DNA of 64,000 bases. Origin: Paenibacillus radicis (ex Xue et al. 2023) (GTDB taxonomy: Bacteria; Bacillota; Bacilli; Paenibacillales; NBRC-103111). Below, piece after piece: positions 1 to 8,800 of the stretch. A program made the position numbers and the translations under genes. Under the pieces are notes generated by a model that made no database searches, had not been told where the DNA came from, and saw nothing but the letters and a program-made list of their open reading frames with translations. Location: assembly GCF_024722015.1 (NCBI RefSeq), contig NZ_JANQBD010000002.1:310001-374000 (forward strand). The letters are read 5' to 3'. The stretch's first letter is position 1; every line of letters begins with the position of its first letter.

Positions 1-381
1 GGCGCACTGCACAGCCGCAGGATCGATATCGGCAGCATGCAATTCGATGTGCTCCACAGCAGCGGCCAATGCGGCACCCAGCGCACCAGAGCCGCAGCAT
101 AAGTCCACTACGACGGCTCCGCGGCGCGCGAGGGCTGCGGCCTCGCGGACAAGGAACTCGGTGCGGCGTCGGGGCACGAATACCCCCGGGTCCACAGCAA
201 TACGCAGACCGCAGAACTCAGCCCATCCGATGATATGTTCGAGGGGCAAACCAGTGACTCGTTGGTCCACCATAGCGGAGAGTTCAGCCGGCGTTCCTGC
301 CGCAGAAATAAGCAGCCGAGTCTCATCTTCAGCGAAAATACAACCGGCGGCCTGAAGTCTGGTAACGATGAATGTAAACAT
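1..381 (-). CDS. PrmC/HemK-like protein-glutamine N5-methyltransferase, C-terminus cut by window edge
   Basis: The first 127 codons of a gene whose 3' part lies outside the window, so no stop codon is visible. The frame opens with ATG (379-381 on the plus strand) behind a GGAGATG ribosome site. It encodes an N-terminal helical part with the segment LPLEHIIGWAEFCGLRI and PGVFVPRRRTEFLV, which is the usual lead-in of HemK-type enzymes, followed by the SAM-binding motif I VDLCCGSGALGAAL near residue 90 and the acidic residue of motif II (ADIDPAAV). These enzymes methylate a glutamine amide, typically in release factors. The defining NPPY motif would lie beyond the edge, so substrate is unproven. 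The region is more GC-rich than its neighbours. Confidence 0.8.
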   Translation of the reverse strand, partial: MFTFIVTRLQAAGCIFAEDETRLLISAAGTPAELSAMVDQRVTGLPLEHIIGWAEFCGLRIAVDPGVFVPRRRTEFLVREAAALARRGAVVVDLCCGSGALGAALAAAVEHIELHAADIDPAAVQCA

Positions 382-676
382 GGCATCTCCATGAAGGTTG
401 CCACAAGTTAGTTTACTTGAGTTCAAATATTCCCCTCATTTCCAAATGAATTATCTGTTCAGCAGCTTCAAAGTAACTAGTTGATATAAATCATTTTAGC
501 CCTGCAGTTGATTAGTGGACAGGTATAAATTGACTATAAGGAACTATTCTGCCCGTTCAAGTTGCCTTAAATAAGAGCAGCCCCTTCCCAGGTCAAAAAG
601 CATGAATTTATAAAAATTAAGATAAATCGTTGCTCGCTTATTAGGCAGTCCATACAAACATCTCTCGCTGAAACTC
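382..676. other. Intergenic stretch without recognisable gene
   Basis: AT-rich spacer upstream of the methyltransferase gene. I see no open frame with a convincing start and ribosome site, no RNA gene and no repeat here. It must contain the promoter of the leftward methyltransferase gene, but I cannot pick one box set over another. Confidence 0.4.
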
Positions 677-710
677 AAAAAAAGTATTCGATCCAAAGAT
701 CAAATACTTT
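677..710 (-). terminator. AT-rich hairpin terminator, leftward
   Basis: Arms 681-693 and 698-710 pair at 12 of 13 positions around a 4-base loop; read on the minus strand the stem is followed by a run of seven T. It probably ends transcription coming from the LysR gene. Confidence 0.6.
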
Positions 711-766
711 GCCTAGGCGTGCATGTTGCCAAACGGAATGCTTTGACTGCCCATGCAACATAATTT

Positions 767-821
767 GGCCTGTTTGATGAGGCGGCTGTCCTTCGCGAAC
801 TGCCGCCTCATCAAACAGGCC
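767..821. repeat. Perfect 20-bp inverted repeat with 15-base loop
   Basis: Bases 767-786 and 802-821 are perfect reverse complements, GC-rich (…GATGAGGCGGC / GCCGCCTCATC…). The loop contains its own small palindrome TTCGCGAA. There is no T-run on either side, so it is not a classical intrinsic terminator. It sits 40 bases past the LysR stop codon and may act as an mRNA-stabilising or attenuating hairpin. Confidence 0.8.
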
Positions 822-860
822 GTAGATATAAAGTAACCGGATTAAACTAATATCAAAGCT

Positions 861-1763
861 TTAATTGGTTATAGCCTGCGTTAACGCTTGTATGTACGCT
901 TCTCCCAGCTTGGATAACGAAACATTTTTATGGGAAATCCAACCGACGTTGATTGTTTCCTCACAGTCTAAAGGTACGGGAATAATTTCATTTCCATTCA
1001 GATCGGCACTAAGGACTCCAGTCGATATGGTGTATCCGTTCAATCCGATCAGCAAATTGAAAAGCGTCGCTCTGTCATTAACACGAATACTTTTCTTATG
1101 TGTCATCGTACTAAGGATTTCTTCGGAAAAATGAAAGGAATTATACTCTCCTTGGTCAAAGGACAGATACGGATAGTTCTGAAGCTGGTCAATGGTAACG
1201 ATGGATTGCTTGGCCAGCGGGTTGTTAATACTGATAAAAATATGCGGCTTGGCCGTCAATAAGCTGTTGAATTGCAAATTTGCGCTTTTAAGCAATTTGT
1301 TGATGACCTTCCCGTTAAACTCATTCAGATATAAAATCCCGATCTCGCTGCGCATACCTTTGACATCTTCGATAATTTCATACGTTTTGGTCTCGCGCAA
1401 TGATAATTCATACTCTTCCTGGCCATATTCGCGAACCAAAGTCACAAATGCATTGACCGCAAAAGCATAATGCTGAGTGGAAACTGAAAAATGCTGCGGG
1501 GAAGGTTTAGCATTGAGGTACCGGCTTTCCAATAATTCCGCCTGCTCGACTACCTGCCGCGCGTAGCTTAAGAATTCGACACCCTCCTTAGAAAGCGATA
1601 TTCCTTTATTGGATCTTTCAAATATCGCAAGCTGCATTTCTTCTTCCAGATCTCTAATCGCGTTTGATAGGCTAGGTTGAGAAATAAACAGTTTCTTGGC
1701 AGCTTCATTAATGGATCCACAATTTGCGACTTCTATAACGTACTTTAATTGTTGTAATGTCAA
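861..1763 (-). CDS. LysR-family transcriptional regulator
   Basis: A 300-residue protein of normal LysR length. Residues 1-60 are the winged helix-turn-helix (SINEAAKKLFISQPSLSNAIRDLEEE is split here as SINEAAKKLFISQPSLSN then AIRDLEEE), and residues 90-295 form the inducer-binding domain. LysR proteins usually control a divergent gene or their own promoter, but the nearest upstream gene (2079-3314) runs in the same direction and ends 315 bases away, so the target is not evident. The effector cannot be deduced. The start codon is ATG at 1763, within AGGATTC…; the first residues MTLQQLKYVIEVA match the family's standard N-terminus, which supports this start. Confidence 0.93.
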   Translation of the reverse strand: MTLQQLKYVIEVANCGSINEAAKKLFISQPSLSNAIRDLEEEMQLAIFERSNKGISLSKEGVEFLSYARQVVEQAELLESRYLNAKPSPQHFSVSTQHYAFAVNAFVTLVREYGQEEYELSLRETKTYEIIEDVKGMRSEIGILYLNEFNGKVINKLLKSANLQFNSLLTAKPHIFISINNPLAKQSIVTIDQLQNYPYLSFDQGEYNSFHFSEEILSTMTHKKSIRVNDRATLFNLLIGLNGYTISTGVLSADLNGNEIIPVPLDCEETINVGWISHKNVSLSKLGEAYIQALTQAITN

Positions 1764-1897
1764 TTGAATCCTCCCAATAACTTAGAATAGTTAATTGTTT
1801 AACCTCCTAGAGATGACTTATTTACACGGCTTATCTGCCGCTTGCTGTTAATATATCGCCTTTTACTTTCGACATGTCCGGTAAAAATCCTTCCATA

Positions 1898-1925
1898 TCA
1901 TTGGTCATTGGTCATTGGTCATTGG
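1898..1925. repeat. Four tandem copies of TCATTGG
   Basis: The heptamer TCATTGG occurs four times head to tail without interruption at 1898, 1905, 1912 and 1919. It lies between the LysR gene and the terminator of the upstream operon. Slippage could change its length between strains; a regulatory role is possible but unsupported. Confidence 0.8.
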
Positions 1926-1959
1926 CCCCAGTCAGCCCTAGTCCCGTCAATTGCTGGAT

Positions 1960-1991
1960 TAAAACGAAAGAACCGTGCAGCGCACGGCTCT
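1960..1991 (-). terminator. Intrinsic terminator of the pectin operon, leftward
   Basis: Arms 1969-1978 and 1982-1991 pair 9 of 10 around a 3-base loop (core GCACGG). On the minus strand the stem is followed by TTCGTTTT. It lies about 90 bases past the stop of the oligogalacturonate-lyase-like gene. Confidence 0.65.
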
Positions 1992-2078
1992 AAGACGTAT
2001 TTTTGTTTTGTCCCCCGACATCTGTGGATCCACATTAACATCATTCTTCAAATGGAGTTCTTATCTTATCATAAAAGA

Positions 2079-3314
2079 CTATATTTTCTTCCCTGCTTCA
2101 TCCAGCTCAACCAAATAAAGATGTCCTTTCTCTCTCTCATTATGCGCATCTGATGAAAATAGTACATAACGATCGTCGTGGCTGAATATAGGATGGGGAT
2201 GTACATCCTGAACAGTAAAGCTGCTATGATGATGGCAAATCCGTTCATAGGTTAATTGACCGCTTAGCCAATCGGTCCGGCATAAGTGAATGGACTGTGC
2301 ATCGATAATTCCGTCAGTGAGCAGCAAATCAAGATCATTCCCTACGGTGAAATGCCCATATGCCGTCATATGCTGCGGAAATTCAATTTCTGAATAGGTT
2401 CCATCACTTAAGTTAGCCGTACCTACAAAGCTGGCCGCATGCTCAGTTGATTCGTTTCTTTTCATTGAAGGGTCGTTTGGAATACCCCTGGTCCCATGAT
2501 AGAGGATGGTGGAGCCATCTTTGGACCACATTTCATGACATACCCATAAAGAATTCGATTGATTCGACTGATCGCGTACTTTCTCGATTCTCCCGTTACG
2601 GTACAGCCATATCCGTTGATCCACCATCCCTCCTTCATGATTAAATAAGATGGTACGGTGATCTTCGGGATGAAATTGCACATGGGTAATCCAGCCTTGG
2701 TGAGAGAAATACGGTTCTGCTACACCTGTTTGCATGTCAATGACAAGAACCTTAGACTCAAGCCGACGATCGGCGACTCTATCACGAATCAATGTGAATG
2801 GATTGCCGGAGCCCACTTCAAACGCTTCGCTTGAAAGATAAGGAATACATGCGTAACGTCCACAAGCGGACAAATGAGTAAACCCTGTCATCACATGAGC
2901 CGGCAACGCGTACACCATTTCCGACTCCAGTGTCTCCACGTCAATAAGAATCACTTTATGATCCTGAATGTACAAGAGGCGATTGGTAGCCGCGCTGTAG
3001 CTTGGACTTGCTTTGGCCAGACCTTGGTACGCTTTCCCGTCATAATAGACATAGCTTTTCATAATCCCGTTCCTATTGTCTGACAGCTGCACCGTCTCTC
3101 CATCTTCTAAGCTAAGCTTGTATAGATTTGGGTTTCCTTGCACCATATCGCTGATGAAAAGAACTTGTCGGTTGTTTGCCGTAAAGCTGCTGCTTGTAAA
3201 ATACAAATGGTGATGGTTGCCAGGTAAGGAAGTGAGGCGCGTCACAAGACGACCTGTTTCATTCTCCTCCGCCTTGCTCATCGTATGCTTAGTAATATTG
3301 CCTTTCATCATCAT
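2079..3314 (-). CDS. Oligogalacturonate lyase-like protein (PL22 family, beta-propeller)
   Basis: About 411 residues. The sequence has the propeller-type repeats of oligogalacturonate lyases: SLPGNHHHLYFTSSSF near residue 33, WITHVQFHPEDHRTILFNHEG near 210, HEMWSKDGSTILYHG, YGHFTVGND and VQDVHPHPIFSHDDRYVLF near the C-terminus, where family members use histidines to hold a divalent metal. Such enzymes cleave unsaturated di- and tri-galacturonate in the cytoplasm by beta-elimination; there is no signal peptide. I chose ATG at 3314 because it overlaps the upstream stop as ATGA and follows GAAGAAGGTAG; an ATG at 3356 would add 14 residues inside the upstream gene. Translational coupling to the GH4 gene is likely. 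Not every catalytic residue could be aligned by eye. Confidence 0.8.
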   Translation of the reverse strand: MMMKGNITKHTMSKAEENETGRLVTRLTSLPGNHHHLYFTSSSFTANNRQVLFISDMVQGNPNLYKLSLEDGETVQLSDNRNGIMKSYVYYDGKAYQGLAKASPSYSAATNRLLYIQDHKVILIDVETLESEMVYALPAHVMTGFTHLSACGRYACIPYLSSEAFEVGSGNPFTLIRDRVADRRLESKVLVIDMQTGVAEPYFSHQGWITHVQFHPEDHRTILFNHEGGMVDQRIWLYRNGRIEKVRDQSNQSNSLWVCHEMWSKDGSTILYHGTRGIPNDPSMKRNESTEHAASFVGTANLSDGTYSEIEFPQHMTAYGHFTVGNDLDLLLTDGIIDAQSIHLCRTDWLSGQLTYERICHHHSSFTVQDVHPHPIFSHDDRYVLFSSDAHNEREKGHLYLVELDEAGKKI

Positions 3315-4732
3315 TGTGCTACCTTCTTCCCATTTGTATAAAATCGCGGAAGCCATTGGCGGTTAGCTGAAAGAAGCTCATCAGCCAACTGAACCAGCTC
3401 GCTGAAATCAGCGGAAGCACTAAGGGGATCCAGACTTAGCGCCTGTACGAAAAGATCTCGGCTTCCCTCCAGAGCAGCCCGGACGGTGAGTTCATGGATA
3501 TCCGCATGAAGCCTGACCATACTGGCTATTGCGCCAGGAAGAGGGCCTGCTTGTCTTGGCGACACTCCAAGCTTTGACACATCGGCTAATGTTTCCACCA
3601 CAATTTCGTTAGGAAGATTGGGAATTTGGCCTTGATTAGGCATATTCACAATAGCGGTTGTGCTGGAATCGGTCACTATAGCCCGAATTATTTCGGTTAG
3701 TTCCTCGCCCGACCTGTGCCACGCAATGGCATCATCTTCATGGGTCATCCTTAAAATATGATTGAGCTTGTTGATTTTACTTAGACGCCTGCTGTCCACT
3801 GTAGTTTTAATGACTCCGTATTTCATCCCGTAGCCGTTACGGATATTGCAGAGAGCCGGATGAAATTCAACAAGATGACGATCTCCTGCAAGCGGTAAAT
3901 ACCCGAATTGCCTGCATAAAGCAAATTTGGCCGCACCATTGTTATGATACATGCCAGTCGACTGTGATCCACTTCGTTTCTCATCATCCGGTAATTGCTC
4001 ATGCGTCCGGCAATATTCGCGAATCATGGGCAGCATATCCTTGCCTCGGTAATTCGCCTTTGTAAGCCATATGAAGTGATTGACGCCGGCAACTGAATAA
4101 TCGAAGCCCTGTTCTGGAAGCCAGTGATACAAATAATCCAGTACATTCATCCCCACAGGTTTGTTCAGACCAAGCATCGGCCCCAAATATTCCGGCAGAC
4201 AATGAAATTCATGGCACAGTCCGATCACACGGGTTTGCTTTGCCGCCATATTCATTGCTCGCGTAACTACACTCATCGGGTTGGTTACATTCAATAGCCA
4301 GGCTCCCGGACAATAGATCTCCATCTCTTTGACCAAATCGAAAGCTTCCGGGGCAGTGCGCAGGGATGCAGAAATACCGCTAGGACCGACAGTCATCGAC
4401 ACCGGGAGCCGAATCCCATATTTGATCGGAAGCTCGAGGTCGTTCCAGAATGCGTCCATAGCACCCGGACTGAATGTTGTCAGAACGAAATTCGCTCCCT
4501 TCAATGCCTCAGTTCTATTCTCAAATACTGTGATACGGTAGTCCTTTCTCTTCAATTCGTTGAAACGTTGCAGCATAGCAGCGACTGCTGAAACATGTTC
4601 GTGGTTGGGATCAACCAATCTAATTTCTCCGCCTTCAATCTCATCCATTAAGTAAATGTCTTTCATCAACCCCGGCATCCAATTCACACTGCCTCCACCA
4701 ATAACCGTCATAATCATACGGTGAATAGCCAT
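3311..4732 (-). CDS. Family 4 glycoside hydrolase, alpha-galacturonidase-like
   Basis: A 473-residue GH4 enzyme, a family that uses NAD+ and a divalent metal to open glycosidic bonds by a redox-elimination route. Visible hallmarks are the N-terminal nucleotide-binding VIGGGSVNW (residues 10-18), LVDPN at the end of beta-2, NVTNP at 148-152, and the two metal-ligand motifs GLCHEFH (Cys173) and GVNHFIW. The neighbouring oligogalacturonate lyase suggests action on alpha-galacturonides, as shown for the B. subtilis GH4 member LplD; other GH4 specificities (alpha-galactosidase, 6-phosphoglucosidase) are not excluded. Start ATG 4732 is preceded by AGGGGTG; a second in-frame ATG lies five codons further in. 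First gene of a two-gene operon. Confidence 0.88.
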   Translation of the reverse strand: MAIHRMIMTVIGGGSVNWMPGLMKDIYLMDEIEGGEIRLVDPNHEHVSAVAAMLQRFNELKRKDYRITVFENRTEALKGANFVLTTFSPGAMDAFWNDLELPIKYGIRLPVSMTVGPSGISASLRTAPEAFDLVKEMEIYCPGAWLLNVTNPMSVVTRAMNMAAKQTRVIGLCHEFHCLPEYLGPMLGLNKPVGMNVLDYLYHWLPEQGFDYSVAGVNHFIWLTKANYRGKDMLPMIREYCRTHEQLPDDEKRSGSQSTGMYHNNGAAKFALCRQFGYLPLAGDRHLVEFHPALCNIRNGYGMKYGVIKTTVDSRRLSKINKLNHILRMTHEDDAIAWHRSGEELTEIIRAIVTDSSTTAIVNMPNQGQIPNLPNEIVVETLADVSKLGVSPRQAGPLPGAIASMVRLHADIHELTVRAALEGSRDLFVQALSLDPLSASADFSELVQLADELLSANRQWLPRFYTNGKKVAQ

Positions 4733-4870
4733 CCCTCACACCCCTATTAACTTTTTCATGATCAGCATAGCATAGCCTGGGGATGCCCACTTCGCTCATT
4801 ATGTGATTCTATTCAAAACTAACCTATCTTGCTATAATGATTTTAGAAAAACAAAGGAGGCGGTACATCT

Positions 4871-5734
4871 ATGAACTCCCAGCCACCTTATACCCCAACC
4901 GGGATGCTGCTCTCAAACTTTAGAAGTCATAAAGAAGAACAACTCCGAATGTTGGAGCATTACCATGACTCCTTTGAGCTAGCCTATTTCGTAAATGCGG
5001 ATATCCAGCTTTTTATTAAAGATACAAAATACCAAGTTACCAATGGAGATTATCTTTTTATTAATGAATACGAAGTCCATCGCATCTTCTATAATCCTAG
5101 GCATCACTACACCAGATACGTTATTAATTTCAAAAAAAGCTTCATCTCATCATTGCTTAAAGAAGCAGGACTTGTAGACACTTTAGAGTGGATTGTCTCT
5201 TATCCACGCCGTAAACTAGAGTTGTCTTCCAAGCAGCGGTTGGAAATAGAAGAGCGATTTCGCCGAATAAATACCTTATACTCTCAGCTGCAGCAAAAAG
5301 AGGACCCACTTGGCTCCTCAGAATTAAAGCTCAATTTGTTACTTCTATTAATTAAATATCGTGAGTTTGCAACGGCTAATCAATCGAAATATGCCCCTAA
5401 AAAGGATGTTGTTAAAGAATTGATCTCTTATATCGACCGTTGTTACTCAGATCCAATTAAGCTTGAGGATTTAGAGCGGATAAGCGGTATGAGTCGTTAT
5501 CATATCAGCCGATTGTTTAAGAACGCTACTCATTTCACCATTGTAGAATATATACAACAAAGACGAGTGATCGAGGCTCAAATCAAGCTGAAACAAACTG
5601 ACAGGCAGGTTCTGGACATCGGTCTGGAATGCGGGTTTCAGAACGCCCAGCATTTTCATCGCGTATTTAGGACAGTAACCGGGCAGTCGCCGCTGCAGTT
5701 CCGCAAGCTAGTGGTTCATGATTTCAGCCCTTAA
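4871..5734 (+). CDS. AraC-family transcriptional regulator of the pectin operon
   Basis: A 287-residue protein with an N-terminal cupin-like sensing domain (about 15-160) and a C-terminal double helix-turn-helix (about 185-285; LEDLERISGMSRYHISRLFK and the AraC signature running from IGLECGFQNAQHFHRVFR to TGQSPLQFRK). It is divergent from the GH4/lyase operon, separated by 138 bases, so it most likely senses a sugar or uronate and controls those genes. The start is fixed by a near-perfect AAAGGAGGCGG site ten bases upstream, and a TATAAT box lies at about 4834. The inducer is unknown. Confidence 0.92.
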   Translation: MNSQPPYTPTGMLLSNFRSHKEEQLRMLEHYHDSFELAYFVNADIQLFIKDTKYQVTNGDYLFINEYEVHRIFYNPRHHYTRYVINFKKSFISSLLKEAGLVDTLEWIVSYPRRKLELSSKQRLEIEERFRRINTLYSQLQQKEDPLGSSELKLNLLLLLIKYREFATANQSKYAPKKDVVKELISYIDRCYSDPIKLEDLERISGMSRYHISRLFKNATHFTIVEYIQQRRVIEAQIKLKQTDRQVLDIGLECGFQNAQHFHRVFRTVTGQSPLQFRKLVVHDFSP

Positions 5735-5740
5735 CAATAA

Positions 5741-5775
5741 CAAACCGCCAAGAAATATTCTTGACGGTTTGTTTG
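5741..5775 (+). terminator. Bidirectional hairpin terminator after araC-type gene
   Basis: Arms 5741-5754 and 5758-5771 pair at 13 of 14 positions around a 3-base loop and are followed by T-rich sequence. It starts seven bases after the araC stop codon and separates it from the convergent giant surface-protein gene. Confidence 0.8.
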
Positions 5776-5826
5776 GGTTGACCGTGGTATAAGCCCTTGA
5801 GTGAGGAATAACAATTTAAGCTCTTT

Positions 5827-8800
5827 TCAGTGAATGAGATCAGACTTTTGCAATAGTTTCTGAATAATTACGGCAACTTCTGATCTTGTAATGAATGCAT
5901 CCGATGCTAATTGCGTACTGCTTCTGCCGGAAACAAGTCTCGCCTGCAAGCAATCAGCGACACTGCTTCTCGCCCATTCTGCAATATTATTTGCATCTGC
6001 AAATAGAGTCAGTTGCTTTCCGTCTTCCTGAGATGGAAGCTTCGCCTTCAGGCCAGTGAGCGTCATCGCTTTGGCAACGATTGACATAGCTTGTTCCCGA
6101 GTAATCTTATCCATAGGTCGGAAGGTTCCATCTTCAAATCCGTTTATTAGTTTGTAGCCATATGCCGTTTGTATTGCACCGCTAAACCAATCGGAGCTAT
6201 TCATGTCCGAAAATGATGCAGTTCCGTTATCCAGCTTCAATCCTAATCCACGAACGATAATCGCCGCAAACTCCGCACGAGTAATATCTTTGTCTGGATT
6301 GAACATGCCGTTACCGACGCCACTGATGACCATTCTCGATCCCATGTCGTTGATGGTATCCTTCGCCCAATGTTGAGCTGCATCGGTGAACACAAGCGGA
6401 TGCCATACAATGGCATAGGTACTGTTGGTCATGCTGTTCATAATGGCGTAGTATTTGCCATCAATGACGGTAATCTTTGTTGGTACATGACGCACAGTTC
6501 CTTCAGGATCTATAATGACCCCAGTCGTGATTTTATTCGGGTCAACTCCATCCGGAACGACAATAGTTCGTTCCACATAGGCATTGAACTTAGTTACGTC
6601 AAGCTTGTTATCGCCATACGTTGCTCTTACCGAAAAATTGAGCGGCGGGGCAATGATGACGAATTCTCCTATTGCTGCTGAATTCTCAGCAAGCTTCGCT
6701 GTCTCTGTTGACGGCGTTGCGATTTCAATTTCAACCTTGATATCTTTAAGGGTCGCAGTTTTTGCAAGCTGATCCAGTATAGTGTTGATGTTGATCTGCT
6801 GAGCAGGAAGGGTGTAAGAGGCATTGTCCGTCTTAATTTCAATGACCGCCTGCTTCTGCTCCATGCTTCTGACCATCTGACCGTTCAATTCAAAAACAAC
6901 GATATCCGAAATCGTCTTGGCGCGAATCGCAACGACAGCATGTTGACCTATTTCCGTGAGCTTATCATCCAGCTTTTCCTGGTCCAACACTGTGGTTGTT
7001 ATCGTTTGGTTGTTTATCGTAGTTGTTGTCGTTACGCCTATATCTTCTACTATTCCATCTATGAGCACATCCATTTTCTCATTGGGTATGTCCGCCGTAG
7101 ATGGAGTTGTCGGCTGTATCGGAGCTGAGCTGGTTCCATTTCTAGACGATGACCTTGGCGTTACGACACTAGAGAACCTGGATGCTTCACTACTACCCAT
7201 ACTATTGATCGCGTTTACCGTAATGGTGTATGGCGTCCCATTCGATAGATTCGTTATTATAATTGGGCTTGCCATTCCTGTTACAGTAACATTGCCTGGT
7301 GAAGCTGTGACCTCGTAGCGTAATATTTTGCTGCCGCCATTATCTACAGGTGCTGTGAAAGTAACGGTTACTTGACCATTTCCTGCAATAGCTATTATAT
7401 CCGTGGGTGCTCCCGGAACCGTTTGGGGGATTGCGCTAACTTCGTTGGAAGAGGCACTGTCTCCTCCCGGATTTACTGCTTTAACTACGAAATAATAAGT
7501 TGTTCCATTCTTCAAGCCTGTCACATCATAGCTGTAAACTGAACCGCTAACATTGGCTACTTCTGCTCCATAAGTGCTGGAAGTTACACTTTGGTAAACT
7601 TTATACCCTGTTGATCCTACTACTGGATTCCACTTTAGACTTATTTGTGCATTTCCAGCAACAGCAGGCTCCAAGAGGGGAACTCCAGGTATAGCAATAG
7701 TCGTATCTCTTACGGTAATCGCAAGAGTTTGGGACGTCCCCGCGCTGAAGTTGAACGTCAAACTTGTCGTTCCTACCGGTTTGTTGGCAAGGTAACTCTT
7801 CTTGATCGTTACCATGTTGCCCGACATCGTATAGTCCATTCCTGACATCAGTTTAGTTGTATCATTGACAATACTGCTCAGATTGTTGCCGTTTAGCATC
7901 AGTGTGGTAGTGACATCTGTCTGGGCAGTGGTCATTTTATCAAAGCTTCCCGTTCTAGGACTGATTGTACTATTAAGTGGTTCTGGTTCTACGATCGTAT
8001 AGCTTTCTCTCATTAATGGGCTATCTGCCATACCTGCTTTGAACGCTATTGCTCTAATCGTCATCGCACTCATCACACTAATCGACTTGCTATAGGCCAT
8101 ACTACCGATCGTTGGGATACTGCCATCTGTCGTAAAGTAGATGCTCGCTCCTGCGGTATACGTGCTCAATGTTACTGAGGTGCCGGATGTTACCTCTCCA
8201 CTTGTCGGATTCGCTGTCGGAACTGCCACTTGCGCCATTATAGCAAAGTACGCAGTAACATAGACGTTCGCGGTAACATTGGAGTCCGTTCGCGTGGCTG
8301 TTGCTACATCATCGCTCCATTTTACGAAGTTATACCCAGCATCCGGCACTGCCTTGACTTCTGTGCCGTCTGCACCGCTGATTACGGTTTGCGAAGTGTT
8401 GCCTATGATCTTTCCATTTGCTCCTGCTGCGTAACTGACAGTGTAGCTAATTTGCGTATAGTACGCTGTGTACGTAATTTCTGCCGTTACCGTGGTTGAG
8501 CCTACTTGCGCGCTGGTCAACTTGGTTGTGCCTCCGTCGCTGCTCCAGCCAGCGAACGTGTAGCCAATATTCGGCGTTACAGGAGGTACCGCTGCAGGAC
8601 TGTTTCCATACGCTACTGTTTCACTTGTAGCGCTGATCGTTCCATTTGCTCCTGCCGCATAACTGACAGTGTAGCTGTTTTGTGTATAGTACGCTGTGTA
8701 CGTGATATCTGCCGTCACAGTTGTTGCGGCTACTTGCGTACTGGTCAGCTTCGTGATGCCTCCATCGCTGCTCCAGCCAGCGAACGTGTAGCCAATACTT

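Larger units (their letters stand above)
1764..2078. other. Intergenic stretch with short tandem repeat and terminator
   Basis: This 315-base gap holds the LysR promoter region, a fourfold 7-base tandem repeat (1898-1925) and the terminator of the lyase gene (1960-1991). No gene is supported. Confidence 0.5.

Noticed and set aside
47-404. Two overlapping frames at the left edge (plus strand from 47, minus strand from 404)
   Set aside because: The true product is the minus-strand PrmC-like frame starting at 381, which has a SAM-binding motif and runs off the edge.
3315-3356. N-terminal extension of the oligogalacturonate lyase-like protein
   Set aside because: It lies inside the GH4 gene and has no ribosome site, while ATG 3314 has one and overlaps the stop as ATGA.
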